NCBI RefSeq assembly: GCF_011759505.1
Contig: NZ_JAAOYO010000003.1
Location: 434,001 to 498,000 of the forward strand
DNA length: 64,000 nucleotides
Source of the DNA: Curtobacterium salicis
GTDB lineage: Bacteria > Actinomycetota > Actinomycetes > Actinomycetales > Microbacteriaceae
Direction of reading: 5' to 3'
The notes under the pieces are model-generated. The model saw nothing but the letters and a program-made list of their open reading frames with translations. It searched no databases and had not been told where the DNA came from. Position 1 is the stretch's first letter. The number at the start of each line of letters is the position of its first letter. Positions 1-8,726 of the stretch are shown here, piece after piece. Position numbers and translations under genes: made by a program.

Positions 1-110
1 CCATGCCCGAGCACCTCGGTCGGCGTCGCCGACGCGAGGGATGCTGGTCCGACGACGAGCGCGGACGCCAGCGCGAGACCGACCATCAGGACTGGTTTCT
101 TGTTCACCAT
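1..110 (-). CDS. Secreted protein, N-terminal part only
   Basis: The window edge cuts this gene after about 36 codons. The visible start reads MVNKKPVLMVGLALASALVV and continues to an Ala-rich cleavage region, a typical Sec signal peptide: two lysines, a hydrophobic core, then ASA. An AGGAAGAGG ribosome binding site lies a few bases upstream of the ATG. The mature domain is outside the window, so no function can be given. Confidence 0.6.
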   Translation of the reverse strand, partial: MVNKKPVLMVGLALASALVVGPASLASATPTEVLGH

Positions 111-209
111 GTGTGTTCCTCTTCCTGCCCCCGATCGAGGCAGGCCGAGGCTGGCAGGTGGACCGCGCCGATGCCAAGTACTTCGTATTCCAGATGGGCG
201 GAGGTGACG

Positions 210-1190
210 TCACACGACGATCGGCCCGGCGACCTCGACCTCGTCGTGCTCCACGAGCCACCGCACCGCGTCGAGCACGGTCTCCTCCGCCGTGTACCGC
301 GGGGCGTACCCGAGCAGCCGTCGTGCCTTGTCGATGCTGAACACGTGGCTGCGTGAGAGGTGCTCCCAGCTGGCGTCCGCGTGCTCGGCAGCGGTGCCCG
401 CGCGGAACCGGTCCCACGTGACGGACTCGAGCCGGGCCTCCCGGCCGAACCAGGACGCGGCGAGCGCCGCGTACCCCCGCACGTTCAGCGCGGTGGGGGC
501 GACGACGCTGAAGTCCTCGCCGACCGCCGCGTCGCGGTGCTCGACGGCGAGCTCGAACGCCTGGGCGACGTCGTCGGCGTGCACGTGGGCCATCGTCTCG
601 GCGCCGAGGCCGGGCACGAGCAGGGGTTCCCCGGCGGACAGCGTGCGCCAGACCGACGGGTCGAGGTTGCCGACCGGGCCGATCGGCGCCCAGCCCGGGC
701 CGCTGATGTGCCCGGGGTGCAGCGAGGTCGTCGCGACACCCCCATCGGCGGTCTCCTGCAGGAGCATCCGGGCGATGGCGTCCTTCTGCGTGCCGTACTC
801 ACCCTGCGGCGGGGTCGCGTTCTCCTCGGTGACGGGCAGGACCGCGCTGGGGCCGGCGCGCCAGATCGAGCCGCAGTGGACCAGGTGCACGTCGGTTCCG
901 CGGAGTGCCGCGACGAGTGCGGTGGCGGACTCGAGGGTGAAGCAGACGAGGTCGACGACGACGTCGGGACGCAGCCCGACGATGCGGTCGCCGAAGACGC
1001 CGTCGCGGTCCTCCTGCTCGCGGTCGGCCGTGACCTGCTCGACCTGCTGCCACTCCGGGGCGTCCACGTACGCCGAGCGGGTCCCGCGGCTGATGGTGAC
1101 GACGTCGTGGCCGGCACGCACCAGCCGGGGGACGAGGAAGGTGCCGATGTGGCCGGTGGCCCCGATGACGACGACGCGCTGTCTGCTCAT
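210..1190 (-). CDS. NAD-dependent epimerase/dehydratase family protein
   Basis: A 326-residue Rossmann-fold protein. It opens with MSRQRVVVIGATGHIGTFLV, the extended-SDR dinucleotide site GxxGxxG. A later YGTQK motif (about residue 140) supplies the catalytic Tyr-Lys pair. The middle and end resemble isomerase or epimerase proteins that act on sugars or nucleotide sugars. The open frame continues far upstream, but only the ATG at 1190 puts the glycine motif at the usual position. It is divergent from the aldo/keto reductase at 1281. The substrate is not predictable. Confidence 0.8.
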   Translation of the reverse strand: MSRQRVVVIGATGHIGTFLVPRLVRAGHDVVTISRGTRSAYVDAPEWQQVEQVTADREQEDRDGVFGDRIVGLRPDVVVDLVCFTLESATALVAALRGTDVHLVHCGSIWRAGPSAVLPVTEENATPPQGEYGTQKDAIARMLLQETADGGVATTSLHPGHISGPGWAPIGPVGNLDPSVWRTLSAGEPLLVPGLGAETMAHVHADDVAQAFELAVEHRDAAVGEDFSVVAPTALNVRGYAALAASWFGREARLESVTWDRFRAGTAAEHADASWEHLSRSHVFSIDKARRLLGYAPRYTAEETVLDAVRWLVEHDEVEVAGPIVV

Positions 1191-1280
1191 GGACGTCACC
1201 GTACGCGCGGCCCGCCGCCTCGCCACGCGCAGCGGACGATGCCACCGTCCGCCCGGCGACCAGGGGCTACCGTCGATCCC

Positions 1281-2261
1281 ATGCAGCGACGCACACTGGG
1301 CCGTACCGGCCGTGAGACCTCCGTGATCGGACTCGGCACCTGGCAGTTCGGCGGCGACTGGGGCCCGGTCGCGGCCGAGGACGCCTTCGCCGTGATGGAC
1401 GCCTCTGCCGAGGCCGGCACCACCCTGTTCGACACCGCCGACGTGTACGGGGACGGCCGGAGCGAGCAGCTCATCGGCCGCTGGATCGCCGCGCACCCGG
1501 AAGCCGGGGTGACGGTGGCGACGAAGATGGGCCGCCGGGTGGACCAGGTCCCGTCGAACTACGTGGCCGCGAACTTCCGGCAGTGGGTCGACCGGTCGCG
1601 GGAGAACCTCGGCCAGGACACGCTCGACCTCGTCCAGCTGCACTGCCCGCCGACTCCCGTGTTCGAGGACGACGCCGTCTACGACGCCCTCGACGCCCTG
1701 GTCGCCGACGGTTCGATCGCGGCCTACGGCGTCAGCGTCGAGACCGCCGACCAGGCCCTCACCGCGATCGCCCGCCCCGGGGTCGCGAGCGTCCAGGTCA
1801 TCCTCAACGCGTTCCGCCTCAAGCCGCTCGACCGCGTGCTGCCGGCCGCCCGGGAGGCCGGGGTCGCGATCCTGGCACGGGTCCCGCTGGCCTCGGGGCT
1901 GCTGACCGGCAAGTACACGACCGAGACCACGTTCGCGCCGGAGGACCACCGCACCTACAACCGCGAGGGTCAGGCCTTCGACCAGGGCGAGACCTTCAGC
2001 GGCGTGCCGTTCGAGGACGGCGTCCGTGCGGCGCAGGAGTTCGCCGCGTCCCTGCCCGAGGGCGTCTCGGTCCCGCAGGCAGCACTCGCCTGGGTCGTCG
2101 CGCAGGACGGCGTGACCGCGGCGATCCCGGGTGCCCGGAACGCCGAGCAGGCCCGGTCGAACGCGGCCGCCGGTTCGCTCGAGCTGCCCGCGGACCTCGA
2201 CGCGACGGTCCACGAGCTGTACGACCGGTGGTTCCGCGCCACGGTGCACGAGCGCTGGTGA
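1281..2261 (+). CDS. Aldo/keto reductase
   Basis: A 326-residue TIM-barrel oxidoreductase expected to reduce an aldehyde or ketone with NADPH. The start MQRRTLGRTGRETSVIGLGT is the classic N-terminus of the family. It is followed by the catalytic Asp/Tyr segment FDTADVYGDGRSE (about residues 55-67), the LDLVQLHCPP strand, and the C-terminal nucleotide-binding segment ending in AAIPGARNAEQA. The length is normal for the family. The open frame extends upstream, but the family N-terminus fixes the start. A strong hairpin terminator follows at 2328. Confidence 0.9.
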   Translation: MQRRTLGRTGRETSVIGLGTWQFGGDWGPVAAEDAFAVMDASAEAGTTLFDTADVYGDGRSEQLIGRWIAAHPEAGVTVATKMGRRVDQVPSNYVAANFRQWVDRSRENLGQDTLDLVQLHCPPTPVFEDDAVYDALDALVADGSIAAYGVSVETADQALTAIARPGVASVQVILNAFRLKPLDRVLPAAREAGVAILARVPLASGLLTGKYTTETTFAPEDHRTYNREGQAFDQGETFSGVPFEDGVRAAQEFAASLPEGVSVPQAALAWVVAQDGVTAAIPGARNAEQARSNAAAGSLELPADLDATVHELYDRWFRATVHERW

Positions 2262-2327
2262 CGCACCACCGCTGACGGCGGTCGGCGACGCGTCGCGGTC
2301 ACGGCTGTGACAGCGACCCGCACCACG

Positions 2328-2374
2328 ACGGACGGGAGGCCCGGCTCACCAGGTGAGTCGGGCCTCCCGTCCGT
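2328..2374. terminator. Bidirectional hairpin, ACGGGAGGC family
   Basis: Long inverted repeat with arms of about 22 bases (ACGGACGGGAGGCCCGGCTC paired with its complement, one mismatch) between the convergent aldo/keto reductase and DUF4126 genes. It shares the ACGGGAGGC/GCCTCCCGT core with five other hairpins in this window. Confidence 0.8.
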
Positions 2375-2386
2375 GACGTGGTCGGC

Positions 2387-2881
2387 TCAGCCGGCGCGCA
2401 CCACCGCGCGCGACCCGGCGATGACGGCGACGTCCTCGGCGACGGCGACGACCGGGTCCGGCAGGACCGACCCGACGGCCTTGCGGGCAGCCCAGGCGAC
2501 GTAGGAGCCGACGAGGGCCCCGATCGCGCCGAGGATGGCGCCCTCGATGCGCAGGTCCGACCCGCCGGACTTCGTCGTGGTGCCGAGGGCGAGACCGGCG
2601 AACGCGCCGGCGCCGATGCGGCCGAGGAGCGCCGGGAAGGCGATCCGGTTCGGGGTCTTCGGCATCTTGTCGCCGATGATCTCGCCGGCGGCACCGGCGA
2701 CGAGACCGGCGCGACCCAGCGACGAGTCGAAGGTCTTCCAGTCCTGCCAGTCGCCGCGCAGGTTCTTGTCACCGTGGTGCAGCCCGAGGACGGCGAGCGG
2801 CGTGGCGGAGCGGCCTCCGCTGAGGATCCCGAGCAGCAGGGCACGCGTCAGGGTGCTGGTGGTCCGGCTCTTCTTCGACAT
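2387..2881 (-). CDS. DUF4126-type small membrane protein
   Basis: A 164-residue protein rich in Gly, Ala and Leu with several short hydrophobic segments: the first about residues 12-32, a central pair rich in GAGAFAGLALG and GAIGALVGSYVAWA, and an end that returns to the membrane. The RSATPLA segment near the N-terminus and the overall layout match DUF4126 integral membrane proteins, whose role is unknown. It lies downstream of the ABC permease genes on the same strand, separated by about 57 bases, so it could be co-transcribed with them. No catalytic residues are apparent. Confidence 0.65.
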   Translation of the reverse strand: MSKKSRTTSTLTRALLLGILSGGRSATPLAVLGLHHGDKNLRGDWQDWKTFDSSLGRAGLVAGAAGEIIGDKMPKTPNRIAFPALLGRIGAGAFAGLALGTTTKSGGSDLRIEGAILGAIGALVGSYVAWAARKAVGSVLPDPVVAVAEDVAVIAGSRAVVRAG

Positions 2882-2938
2882 GTGTTTCGTCTCCTTCGTG
2901 TCCCGGTCGACGCTACTCAGCCCGGCTGGCCCCGAGGC

Positions 2939-3865
2939 TCAGCCCTTGACCGCGCCCGCGGACATGCCGGAGACCAGGTTCCGCTGGATGATCATGAAGA
3001 ACACCACGACGGGCAGCGAGAACAGCACCGACGCGGCCATCTGCCCGGTGAAGTCGGTGCCGGCGGTCTGCGTGGTGAACGACGCCAGCCAGACCGGCAG
3101 CGTGTAGTGCGCCTGGTCCTGCATGAACGTGTAGGCGACGATGTAGTCGTTCCACGCGGCGATGAACGCGAACACACTCGTCGCGATCATGCCGGGCATC
3201 ACGAGCGGGAACAGCACCTTCGTCAGGACCTGCCAGGTGCTCGCGCCGTCGATGCGGGCGGCTTCCTCGATCTCCATCGGGATGGCGAGGAAGAACCCGC
3301 GCATCACCCAGATCGAGAACGGCAGCACCGCGGCGACGTAGGCCAGGATCAGGCCGAAGTAGCTGCCGGTGAGCCCGGTCTGGTTGAAGATGAGGAACTG
3401 CGGGATGAGCAGTGCGGTGCCGGGCAGCATCTGGACGAGCAGGATCACCACGAGGATCGTGCGGCGTCCGCGGAACCGGAAGCGGGACAGTGCCGCCGAC
3501 GCCAGGATCCCGAGCACCAGCGACAGGACGACCGCGCCGACGACCACGATGCTCGAGTTCTTCAGGTAGACGAGGAAGTCGGCACGGGTGAAGGCGGTGA
3601 CGAAGTTGGCGATCGTCGGGTGTGCCGGGGCGAACAGCGGCGTGCTCGTCAACGCTTCGGACCGCGGCTTGAACGCGGTGTTCACCATCCAGTAGACCGG
3701 GAAGATCCACACCACGCAGAAGACGACGGCGATGGTGCTGCTGATCCACTTGACCGGTCGACGACGACGACGGATGCGCCTGGTGGCGGCGATGCCCTTC
3801 GGGGTGGGGACGGCGGCCGGGACGTCGGCCTCGACGGGGACGCCCGTCGGCAGTGCGGTGGTCAC
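2939..3865 (-). CDS. Carbohydrate ABC transporter permease, MalG type
   Basis: A 308-residue inner-membrane permease with six hydrophobic segments. It carries the EAA loop that docks the ATPase, seen as EEAARIDGASTWQVLTKVLF about 95 residues before the end. The N-terminus has an Arg-rich cytoplasmic patch before the first helix. The start is taken as the GTG at 3865, which overlaps the stop of the upstream permease by four bases (GTGA). This implies translational coupling. With the MalF-type protein and the lipoprotein upstream it makes a CUT1 importer. No ATPase gene is present locally, so a shared MsiK-type ATPase is expected. Confidence 0.9.
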   Translation of the reverse strand: MTTALPTGVPVEADVPAAVPTPKGIAATRRIRRRRRPVKWISSTIAVVFCVVWIFPVYWMVNTAFKPRSEALTSTPLFAPAHPTIANFVTAFTRADFLVYLKNSSIVVVGAVVLSLVLGILASAALSRFRFRGRRTILVVILLVQMLPGTALLIPQFLIFNQTGLTGSYFGLILAYVAAVLPFSIWVMRGFFLAIPMEIEEAARIDGASTWQVLTKVLFPLVMPGMIATSVFAFIAAWNDYIVAYTFMQDQAHYTLPVWLASFTTQTAGTDFTGQMAASVLFSLPVVVFFMIIQRNLVSGMSAGAVKG

Positions 3866-4848
3866 AGCTCTTCTCCCGATCGGACGAGGTTCCGGATGTA
3901 GAGGGCGCTGAGGACCATGAGGATCAGCGCGGCGATCACGGCGACCGCGGAGCCGGTGCCGATGTCGTGCCCGACGAAGGCGGTGATGTACGTGAAGACG
4001 CCGAGGGTCGAGGTGGCGCCGTCCGGGCCGCCCTGCGAGACGAGCCAGATCTGGTTGAAGACGTTGAAGTCCCAGATGATCGAGAGCATCGTCACGAGGA
4101 GCAGCGTCGGGCGGAGGTACTCGATGGTGACGACGCGGTAGACGGTCCACTCGGAGCCGCCGTCGAGTCGCACGGCCTCCTTCACCTCGAGCGGGATCTG
4201 CGTCTCGGCCGCGTACAGCGTCAGGGCGATGAACGGCACCGCCTGCCAGACGACGAGCATCCAGATCGACGTGTACGCCAGGCCGGCGCTGTTGCCCCAG
4301 TCGGTGTTCGTCATGTCGCCGAAGACGTGCAGCTGGGTGAGGGCCCAGTTCACGACGCCGTAGCCCGGCTGGAACAACCAGTTCCACACGAGCGACGAGG
4401 CCACGTTCGGCATGCCCCAGGCGCAGATCAGGACGATCGTCACCGCGTACCGGAGGACGACCCCGAGCCGGGTCATCAGGTGGGAGACGCCGGCGCCGAT
4501 GAGGATGCTGCCGAGCACCATCGCGGCGGTGAACAGGACCGTGCGCACCAGGGAGGCCCAGAACGTCGGGTCCGTGAGGATCTGCACGTACTGCGCCAGG
4601 CCCACGGCGTCGTAGGCCCCGGTGTAGAGCGAGCGCTGGTCGTAGTCGGTGAAGGACGTGAAGACCAGGAAGACGATGGGGGCGATCGTCACGAAGACGA
4701 GCACCAGGCCCGCCGGCGTGAGGAGCCACAGCGGAGCGAACGAGCGGGTGGCGCGCCGGCGGCGGGGCGACCCACCGGGCCGGTCGTCGCGCGAGCGGGT
4801 CGGGCGGTCGGTGCGCTCCTGGCTCGGGCGGGTGGCGGAGACGGTCAC
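3862..4848 (-). CDS. Carbohydrate ABC transporter permease, MalF type
   Basis: A 328-residue permease with six membrane segments and the EAA loop KEAVRLDGGSEWTVYRVV near residue 230. The first helix follows an Arg-rich cytoplasmic tail, FAPLWLLTPAGLVLVFVTIA. An ATG lies 57 bases further upstream, but the GTG at 4848 has a GGAAAGG ribosome binding site at proper spacing and is preferred. It heterodimerises with the MalG-type permease encoded next. Proteins of this type move mono- or oligosaccharides delivered by the extracellular lipoprotein. Confidence 0.9.
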   Translation of the reverse strand: MTVSATRPSQERTDRPTRSRDDRPGGSPRRRRATRSFAPLWLLTPAGLVLVFVTIAPIVFLVFTSFTDYDQRSLYTGAYDAVGLAQYVQILTDPTFWASLVRTVLFTAAMVLGSILIGAGVSHLMTRLGVVLRYAVTIVLICAWGMPNVASSLVWNWLFQPGYGVVNWALTQLHVFGDMTNTDWGNSAGLAYTSIWMLVVWQAVPFIALTLYAAETQIPLEVKEAVRLDGGSEWTVYRVVTIEYLRPTLLLVTMLSIIWDFNVFNQIWLVSQGGPDGATSTLGVFTYITAFVGHDIGTGSAVAVIAALILMVLSALYIRNLVRSGEEL

Positions 4849-4877
4849 GTCTGGCCTTTCCGTGAGGGGCGGACGGT

Positions 4878-4909
4878 GCGGGTGCCCTGGCGTGTGCCCG
4901 GGCACCCGC
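4878..4909 (-). terminator. Intercistronic hairpin behind the sugar-binding protein gene
   Basis: Ten-base arms GCGGGTGCCC and GGGCACCCGC around a twelve-base loop lie in the 90-base gap between the binding-protein gene and the permease genes. No T-run follows, so it more likely attenuates or stabilises the message than ends it. That would give excess binding protein over permease. Confidence 0.5.
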
Positions 4910-4938
4910 GCCGTCCTGCGTCGGTCGAGGAGTGCGGC

Positions 4939-6267
4939 CTACTTCTTGTTGAGCGCGGAGTCGGCTGCCGTGTCGAACGTCGCGGCGGCCGCTTCCGGGG
5001 TCTTCGAGCCGGAGACGATGCTCGAGAACAGGTCGTTGATGCTCTGGTCACCCTCGAGGTCCGCCCAGCGGGAGTTCGCCGGGGTCGCCTTCGAGTTCAG
5101 CGCTGCCGTGAAGAAGCCCTTGTTGATGTCGCTGAGCGTCGAGTCGGCCGCCTTGATGCCGTCGGTGCTGTTCGGGATCCAGCCGTTGTCGCCGTAGACG
5201 TACTTGCTCTGCATGTCCGGACCGGACGCGATCTTCACCCACTGCAGGGCCAGGTCGGTGTTCGCCGACTTGGCGGCCACACCCCAGTCGGAGCCGCCGA
5301 GCATGACCGGCTGGGTCTTGCCGGACTTGCCCGGGAACGGGAAGCTCCCGAGCTCGTCCGCGGTCATCTTCGGGTTGGCCTGCTCGATGAGCCCGAGTGC
5401 GCCGCTGGTGCTGAGGATGGCCGAGGCCTTCCCGTCGGCGAAGATCTGGTTCATGTCCGGGCTGTCGGTGTTGAGCGTCGCCGAGGCCTTCGAGGAGTAG
5501 TCGTTCGCGAACTCCTTGAAGTCCGCCAGACCCTGCTGCGCCTTCGCGTCACCGAAGCCGGCCTTCCAGGTGCCGTCCTGCTCGGTCGCGATCTCGCCGC
5601 CGGCGTCCCAGACGAACTGCATGCCGGCGTACCAGTACTGACCGGGCATGTAGAAGGCCGAGAAGTCGTTCGCAGTGTTCTTCGCCTTCACCTTGTCGAG
5701 GTCCGCGGTCAGTTCCTCGTACGTGGTCGGGGCCGTCGTGACGCCGGCGTCGGCCCACATCTGCTTGTTGTAGATGACCGATCGGGCACCGGCGAACCCG
5801 GGGACGCCGTACAGCGAGCCGTCGACGGTCGCCGGGTCCGAGAGCCCGTCGAGCCAGGTCTGCCCCTGCGCGAGGTCCTTCTTGTACGGGGTCAGGTCGA
5901 GGAGCGCTCCGTTGGCGGCGTAGCTCGCGACCTGGGTGTTGCCGAGGTCCAGGACGTCCGGCGGGGTCTTCGTCGCCAGTGCGGTGGAGATCTTGGTCGT
6001 GATGCCGTCCCACTGCTGGATCTGCACCTTGACCTTCGCACCGGTCTTGGACTCGAACTCCTTGTTGATCGCGGCGATCGTCTTGTCCGAGTAGTCCCCG
6101 GTCATGGCCCACACGGTCAGCGTCTTGCCGTCGCCCTTGACGTCGGCGACGTCCTTGGTCCCACCGCCGCCCCCGCCACCGGCGTTGCCGGCGCTGGAGC
6201 AGGCCGTGAGGCCCAGGGCGATGGTCAGGGCCACGGCAGCTGCTGCCGCGAACTTCTTCGTACGCAT
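4939..6267 (-). CDS. Extracellular sugar-binding lipoprotein of ABC importer
   Basis: A 442-residue solute-binding protein. The signal peptide ends in the lipobox LTAC, so the protein is a lipoprotein; a Gly-rich linker follows. The mature part starts with the usual TLTVWAMTGDYSD strand of family 1 binding proteins. Motifs such as INKEFESKTGAKVKVQ and LYGVPGFAGARSVIYNKQMW are typical of CUT1 receptors. It is the first gene of the transporter operon and lies just downstream of the ROK regulator gene on the same strand. The ligand is unknown; nearby sugar-kinase and glycosidase-like genes argue for a mono- or oligosaccharide. Confidence 0.9.
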   Translation of the reverse strand: MRTKKFAAAAAVALTIALGLTACSSAGNAGGGGGGGTKDVADVKGDGKTLTVWAMTGDYSDKTIAAINKEFESKTGAKVKVQIQQWDGITTKISTALATKTPPDVLDLGNTQVASYAANGALLDLTPYKKDLAQGQTWLDGLSDPATVDGSLYGVPGFAGARSVIYNKQMWADAGVTTAPTTYEELTADLDKVKAKNTANDFSAFYMPGQYWYAGMQFVWDAGGEIATEQDGTWKAGFGDAKAQQGLADFKEFANDYSSKASATLNTDSPDMNQIFADGKASAILSTSGALGLIEQANPKMTADELGSFPFPGKSGKTQPVMLGGSDWGVAAKSANTDLALQWVKIASGPDMQSKYVYGDNGWIPNSTDGIKAADSTLSDINKGFFTAALNSKATPANSRWADLEGDQSINDLFSSIVSGSKTPEAAAATFDTAADSALNKK

Positions 6268-6307
6268 TGCTTCTCCTTGGTGGTCGTTCTGCTGTGTCGG
6301 TGTCAGG

Positions 6308-7453
6308 TCAGCTCACGCCGAGCTCCGCGGCGAGCAGGAAGGCTGCTCCGCCCCGGAGGATCAGGTCGCTGTTGGTGGAGGTGGCGGTCACGGCGAGGTC
6401 GTTGCCGACGCTCGCGAGGGTGCGGGCCGTGGCCGTCGCCCGGACGGCCTGGATGAAGGGGCCCGCGACGAGGTCGGCGGGGCCGGTGACGACGATCTCG
6501 GTGATGTTCACCGCGCTGATGATCGGCGCGAGGACACCGCCCAGGGTGCTGCCGGCCGAGCGCAGGACCTCGTCGCGGCCGTCGGGCGACGCGGCGATCC
6601 GTCGGGTCAGGTGTTCGGCGCCGATGATCACCTCGAGGCACCCGCGTCGACCGCAGAGGCAGGGTTCGCCGTCCTCGTCGATGGTCAGGTGTCCGATCTC
6701 ACCGGCGGCGAACCGCTCGCCGAGGACCAGGCGGCCGCCGAGGACCATGCCCGTGCCGACGCCGTGCTCGAGTGCGACGACGAGCAGGTCGTTGCCGGGT
6801 TCGACCTCGAACGCATGGACCCCGAGCGCTGCCGTGTTGGCGTCGTTCAGCACGTGCACGGGCAGGCGGAAGTGCTCGGTGAGCTGCGCCTGCAGCGGCA
6901 GGTCGGCGCCGAGGGCCACCGAGTGCAGCACGGTGCCGGCGGCGTCGATGACCCCGGGGCAGCCGACCGCGATGCCGAGCAGGCGGCGGGAAGTCATCGT
7001 GGTGAGGCGTTCCACCAGCCGGATGATCCGGACGACGGCCTGTTCCCCCGTCGCACCGTCGACCTCGATCTTGGCGCTGTTCACGACGTCCCCGCGGAGG
7101 TTCGTGACGGCGCCGACGAAGTGGTCCGGCAGCGACAGGTCGACGACGACGATGTGGAAGGCGTCGACGTTGAGGTTGATGAGGGTCGCGGGCTTGCCGA
7201 CCCGCAGGTCCTCGCGCGGGCCGAGTTCGGTGACGAGTGCGTCCGCCTCGAGCTCCGCCACGAGTCCGGACACGGTCGGCCGGGTGAGTCCCGACTGCCG
7301 GGACAGGTCGGCGCGGCTCATGGCCCCGTCGGTGAAGAGCGTCTGCAGGATGAGCGAGCGGTTGTGAGCCCGGCTGTGCTGCGGCAGCGCCTTGGTCCGC
7401 GAGCGTCGGAGCTGCGCGCCGAAGGCGGTCTGTGCGTCCGTCTCGTTCGGCAT
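6308..7453 (-). CDS. ROK-family transcriptional regulator
   Basis: A 381-residue XylR/NagC-type repressor. The N-terminal winged helix (about residues 20-80: RSLILQTLFTDGAMSRADLS, then GLTRPTVSGLVAEL) precedes a sugar-kinase-like ROK domain. The zinc-binding cluster CLCGRRGCLE is intact near residue 265, and ALEHGVGTGMVLGGRL is the phosphate/sugar loop. It is expected to release DNA when it binds a sugar. It lies upstream of the importer operon and divergent from a ROK kinase. Two related 21-bp palindromes lie in that divergent region and are its likely operators. Confidence 0.88.
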   Translation of the reverse strand: MPNETDAQTAFGAQLRRSRTKALPQHSRAHNRSLILQTLFTDGAMSRADLSRQSGLTRPTVSGLVAELEADALVTELGPREDLRVGKPATLINLNVDAFHIVVVDLSLPDHFVGAVTNLRGDVVNSAKIEVDGATGEQAVVRIIRLVERLTTMTSRRLLGIAVGCPGVIDAAGTVLHSVALGADLPLQAQLTEHFRLPVHVLNDANTAALGVHAFEVEPGNDLLVVALEHGVGTGMVLGGRLVLGERFAAGEIGHLTIDEDGEPCLCGRRGCLEVIIGAEHLTRRIAASPDGRDEVLRSAGSTLGGVLAPIISAVNITEIVVTGPADLVAGPFIQAVRATATARTLASVGNDLAVTATSTNSDLILRGGAAFLLAAELGVS

Positions 7454-7480
7454 CAGATCTCCTCCCTCCGAGCGGTTGCC

Positions 7481-7501
7481 TTAGTAAAGGACCGTTCCTA
7501 A
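7481..7501. promoter_or_regulatory. Predicted ROK operator, site 1
   Basis: Two seven-base half sites, TTAGTAA and TTCCTAA, separated by seven bases, form an imperfect 21-bp palindrome just upstream of the ROK regulator start. The same 7-7-7 layout recurs at 7582. An autoregulatory site is inferred. Confidence 0.55.
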
Positions 7502-7581
7502 TCACCTGTCAAGACCCGATCTGCAGCCGTAACAAGCGCGTGATCTGGCGGAAACAGGCGGAAGTCGTTGCTTGCCACGGA

Positions 7582-7602
7582 TGCGTAAGGCGTGTTTACT
7601 AA
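7582..7602. promoter_or_regulatory. Predicted ROK operator, site 2
   Basis: Half sites TGCGTAA and TTACTAA with a seven-base spacer, about 100 bases from site 1 and 68 bases before the ROK kinase start. The right half mirrors the left half of site 1 exactly (TTAGTAA). This suggests one regulator controls both directions. Confidence 0.5.
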
Positions 7603-7669
7603 CCCGCATGCGCAGCCCAGACGCCGCGTCCTCGACGCCGAGGCCGGACACCCCGACGACCGGTTCCCC

Positions 7670-8575
7670 ATGAGGATCGGCCTGGACATCGGCGGGACGA
7701 AGATCGACGCCGTCGCGGTCGCTCCGACCGGGCAGACCGTCGACCGGGTCCGTGTGCCGACCGGCTTCGGCGCCGAGCAGGTCGTCGCCAACACCCTGCA
7801 GGTGATCGATGCGCTGCGCGGACGGACCGGCACGACGCCCACCGCCGTCGGCATCGGGATCCCGGGGCTCATCGACCACGAGACCGGCTGGGTCCGGCAC
7901 GCCGTGAACCTCGGACTGTCCGAGGTCGCCCTCGGTCCACTCGTCGCCGAGCACGTCGGGCTGCCCGTGCAGGTGGAGAACGACGTCAACGTCGCGGCCC
8001 TCGGGGCGGCGCAGGCGATGCACCTCGACGGTGCACACGCCTACCTCAACATCGGCACCGGCCTCGCGGCCGGCATCGTCGTCGACCGGCGGCTCTGGCG
8101 GGGCGCCCGGGGGAACGCGGGCGAGGTCGGCCACATCCCGGTGCTCGCCGACGGTCCGCCGTGCGTGTGCGGACAACGCGGCTGCCTCGAGACGGTCGCC
8201 TCGGGCTCCGCACTGGCGGCTGCATGGCCCGGGCACCCGGGCACCACCGCCACCGAGGTCTTCGACAGCGCGGACGCCGGGGACCCGGCCGCGACCGCGG
8301 TCCGCGACCGGTTCGTCGCCGGCGTCGCCTCCGCCGTCCGGATCCTCGTCGTGACGGTCGACGTGGACTCCGTCGTCATCGGCGGTGGGCTCGCCGCCCT
8401 CGGCGAGCGCCTCCTCCTGCCGCTCCGCGCGGACTTCGACGAGGCCGCACGCTCCTCCCCCTTCGTCGCGTCGCTCGGCCTGTCGTCCCGCGTGCTCCTT
8501 GCGCCGCTCGACCAGCCGCTCGCCGCACTCGGCGCCGCCCACCTGGCTCCCGAGTCCGCCGTGACGACCGCCTGA
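7670..8575 (+). CDS. ROK-family sugar kinase
   Basis: A 301-residue glucokinase-like protein that should phosphorylate the sugar imported by the adjacent ABC system. It begins MRIGLDIGGTKIDAVAVAP, containing the ATP-phosphate loop DIGGTK. It has the sugar-binding ENDVNVAALG strand, the ROK signature GTGLAAGIVVDRRLWRGARG and the zinc cluster CVCGQRGCLE. A GTG 78 bases upstream also opens the frame, but the ATG places DIGGTK at the usual position. It is divergent from the ROK regulator and shares its operator region. ROK kinases vary in specificity, so glucokinase is only one option. Confidence 0.88.
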   Translation: MRIGLDIGGTKIDAVAVAPTGQTVDRVRVPTGFGAEQVVANTLQVIDALRGRTGTTPTAVGIGIPGLIDHETGWVRHAVNLGLSEVALGPLVAEHVGLPVQVENDVNVAALGAAQAMHLDGAHAYLNIGTGLAAGIVVDRRLWRGARGNAGEVGHIPVLADGPPCVCGQRGCLETVASGSALAAAWPGHPGTTATEVFDSADAGDPAATAVRDRFVAGVASAVRILVVTVDVDSVVIGGGLAALGERLLLPLRADFDEAARSSPFVASLGLSSRVLLAPLDQPLAALGAAHLAPESAVTTA

Positions 8576-8726
8576 CGCGAGGGGCGGGACCCGGCCGAGC
8601 CGAACCTCCCGTCCGCCGCGTCGGTCGCCACGACCCCTGTCGGCGCCGACCACCCGGTCGGGCCGGCGCACTCCCCGTCCGGATCCACCGTCCGCCGCGG
8701 CACCCGCGGCTGGAAGTGAGCACGCC

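Noticed and set aside
360-1280. Long plus-strand open frame before the aldo/keto reductase
   Set aside because: It lies over the epimerase-like gene in antisense and is Arg/Asp-rich. The family N-terminus of the reductase begins at 1281.
3853-6456. Very long plus-strand open frame across the ABC transporter
   Set aside because: Composition is Glu/Arg/Asp-rich and repetitive, the typical antisense shadow of high-GC genes; the minus-strand frames match known families.
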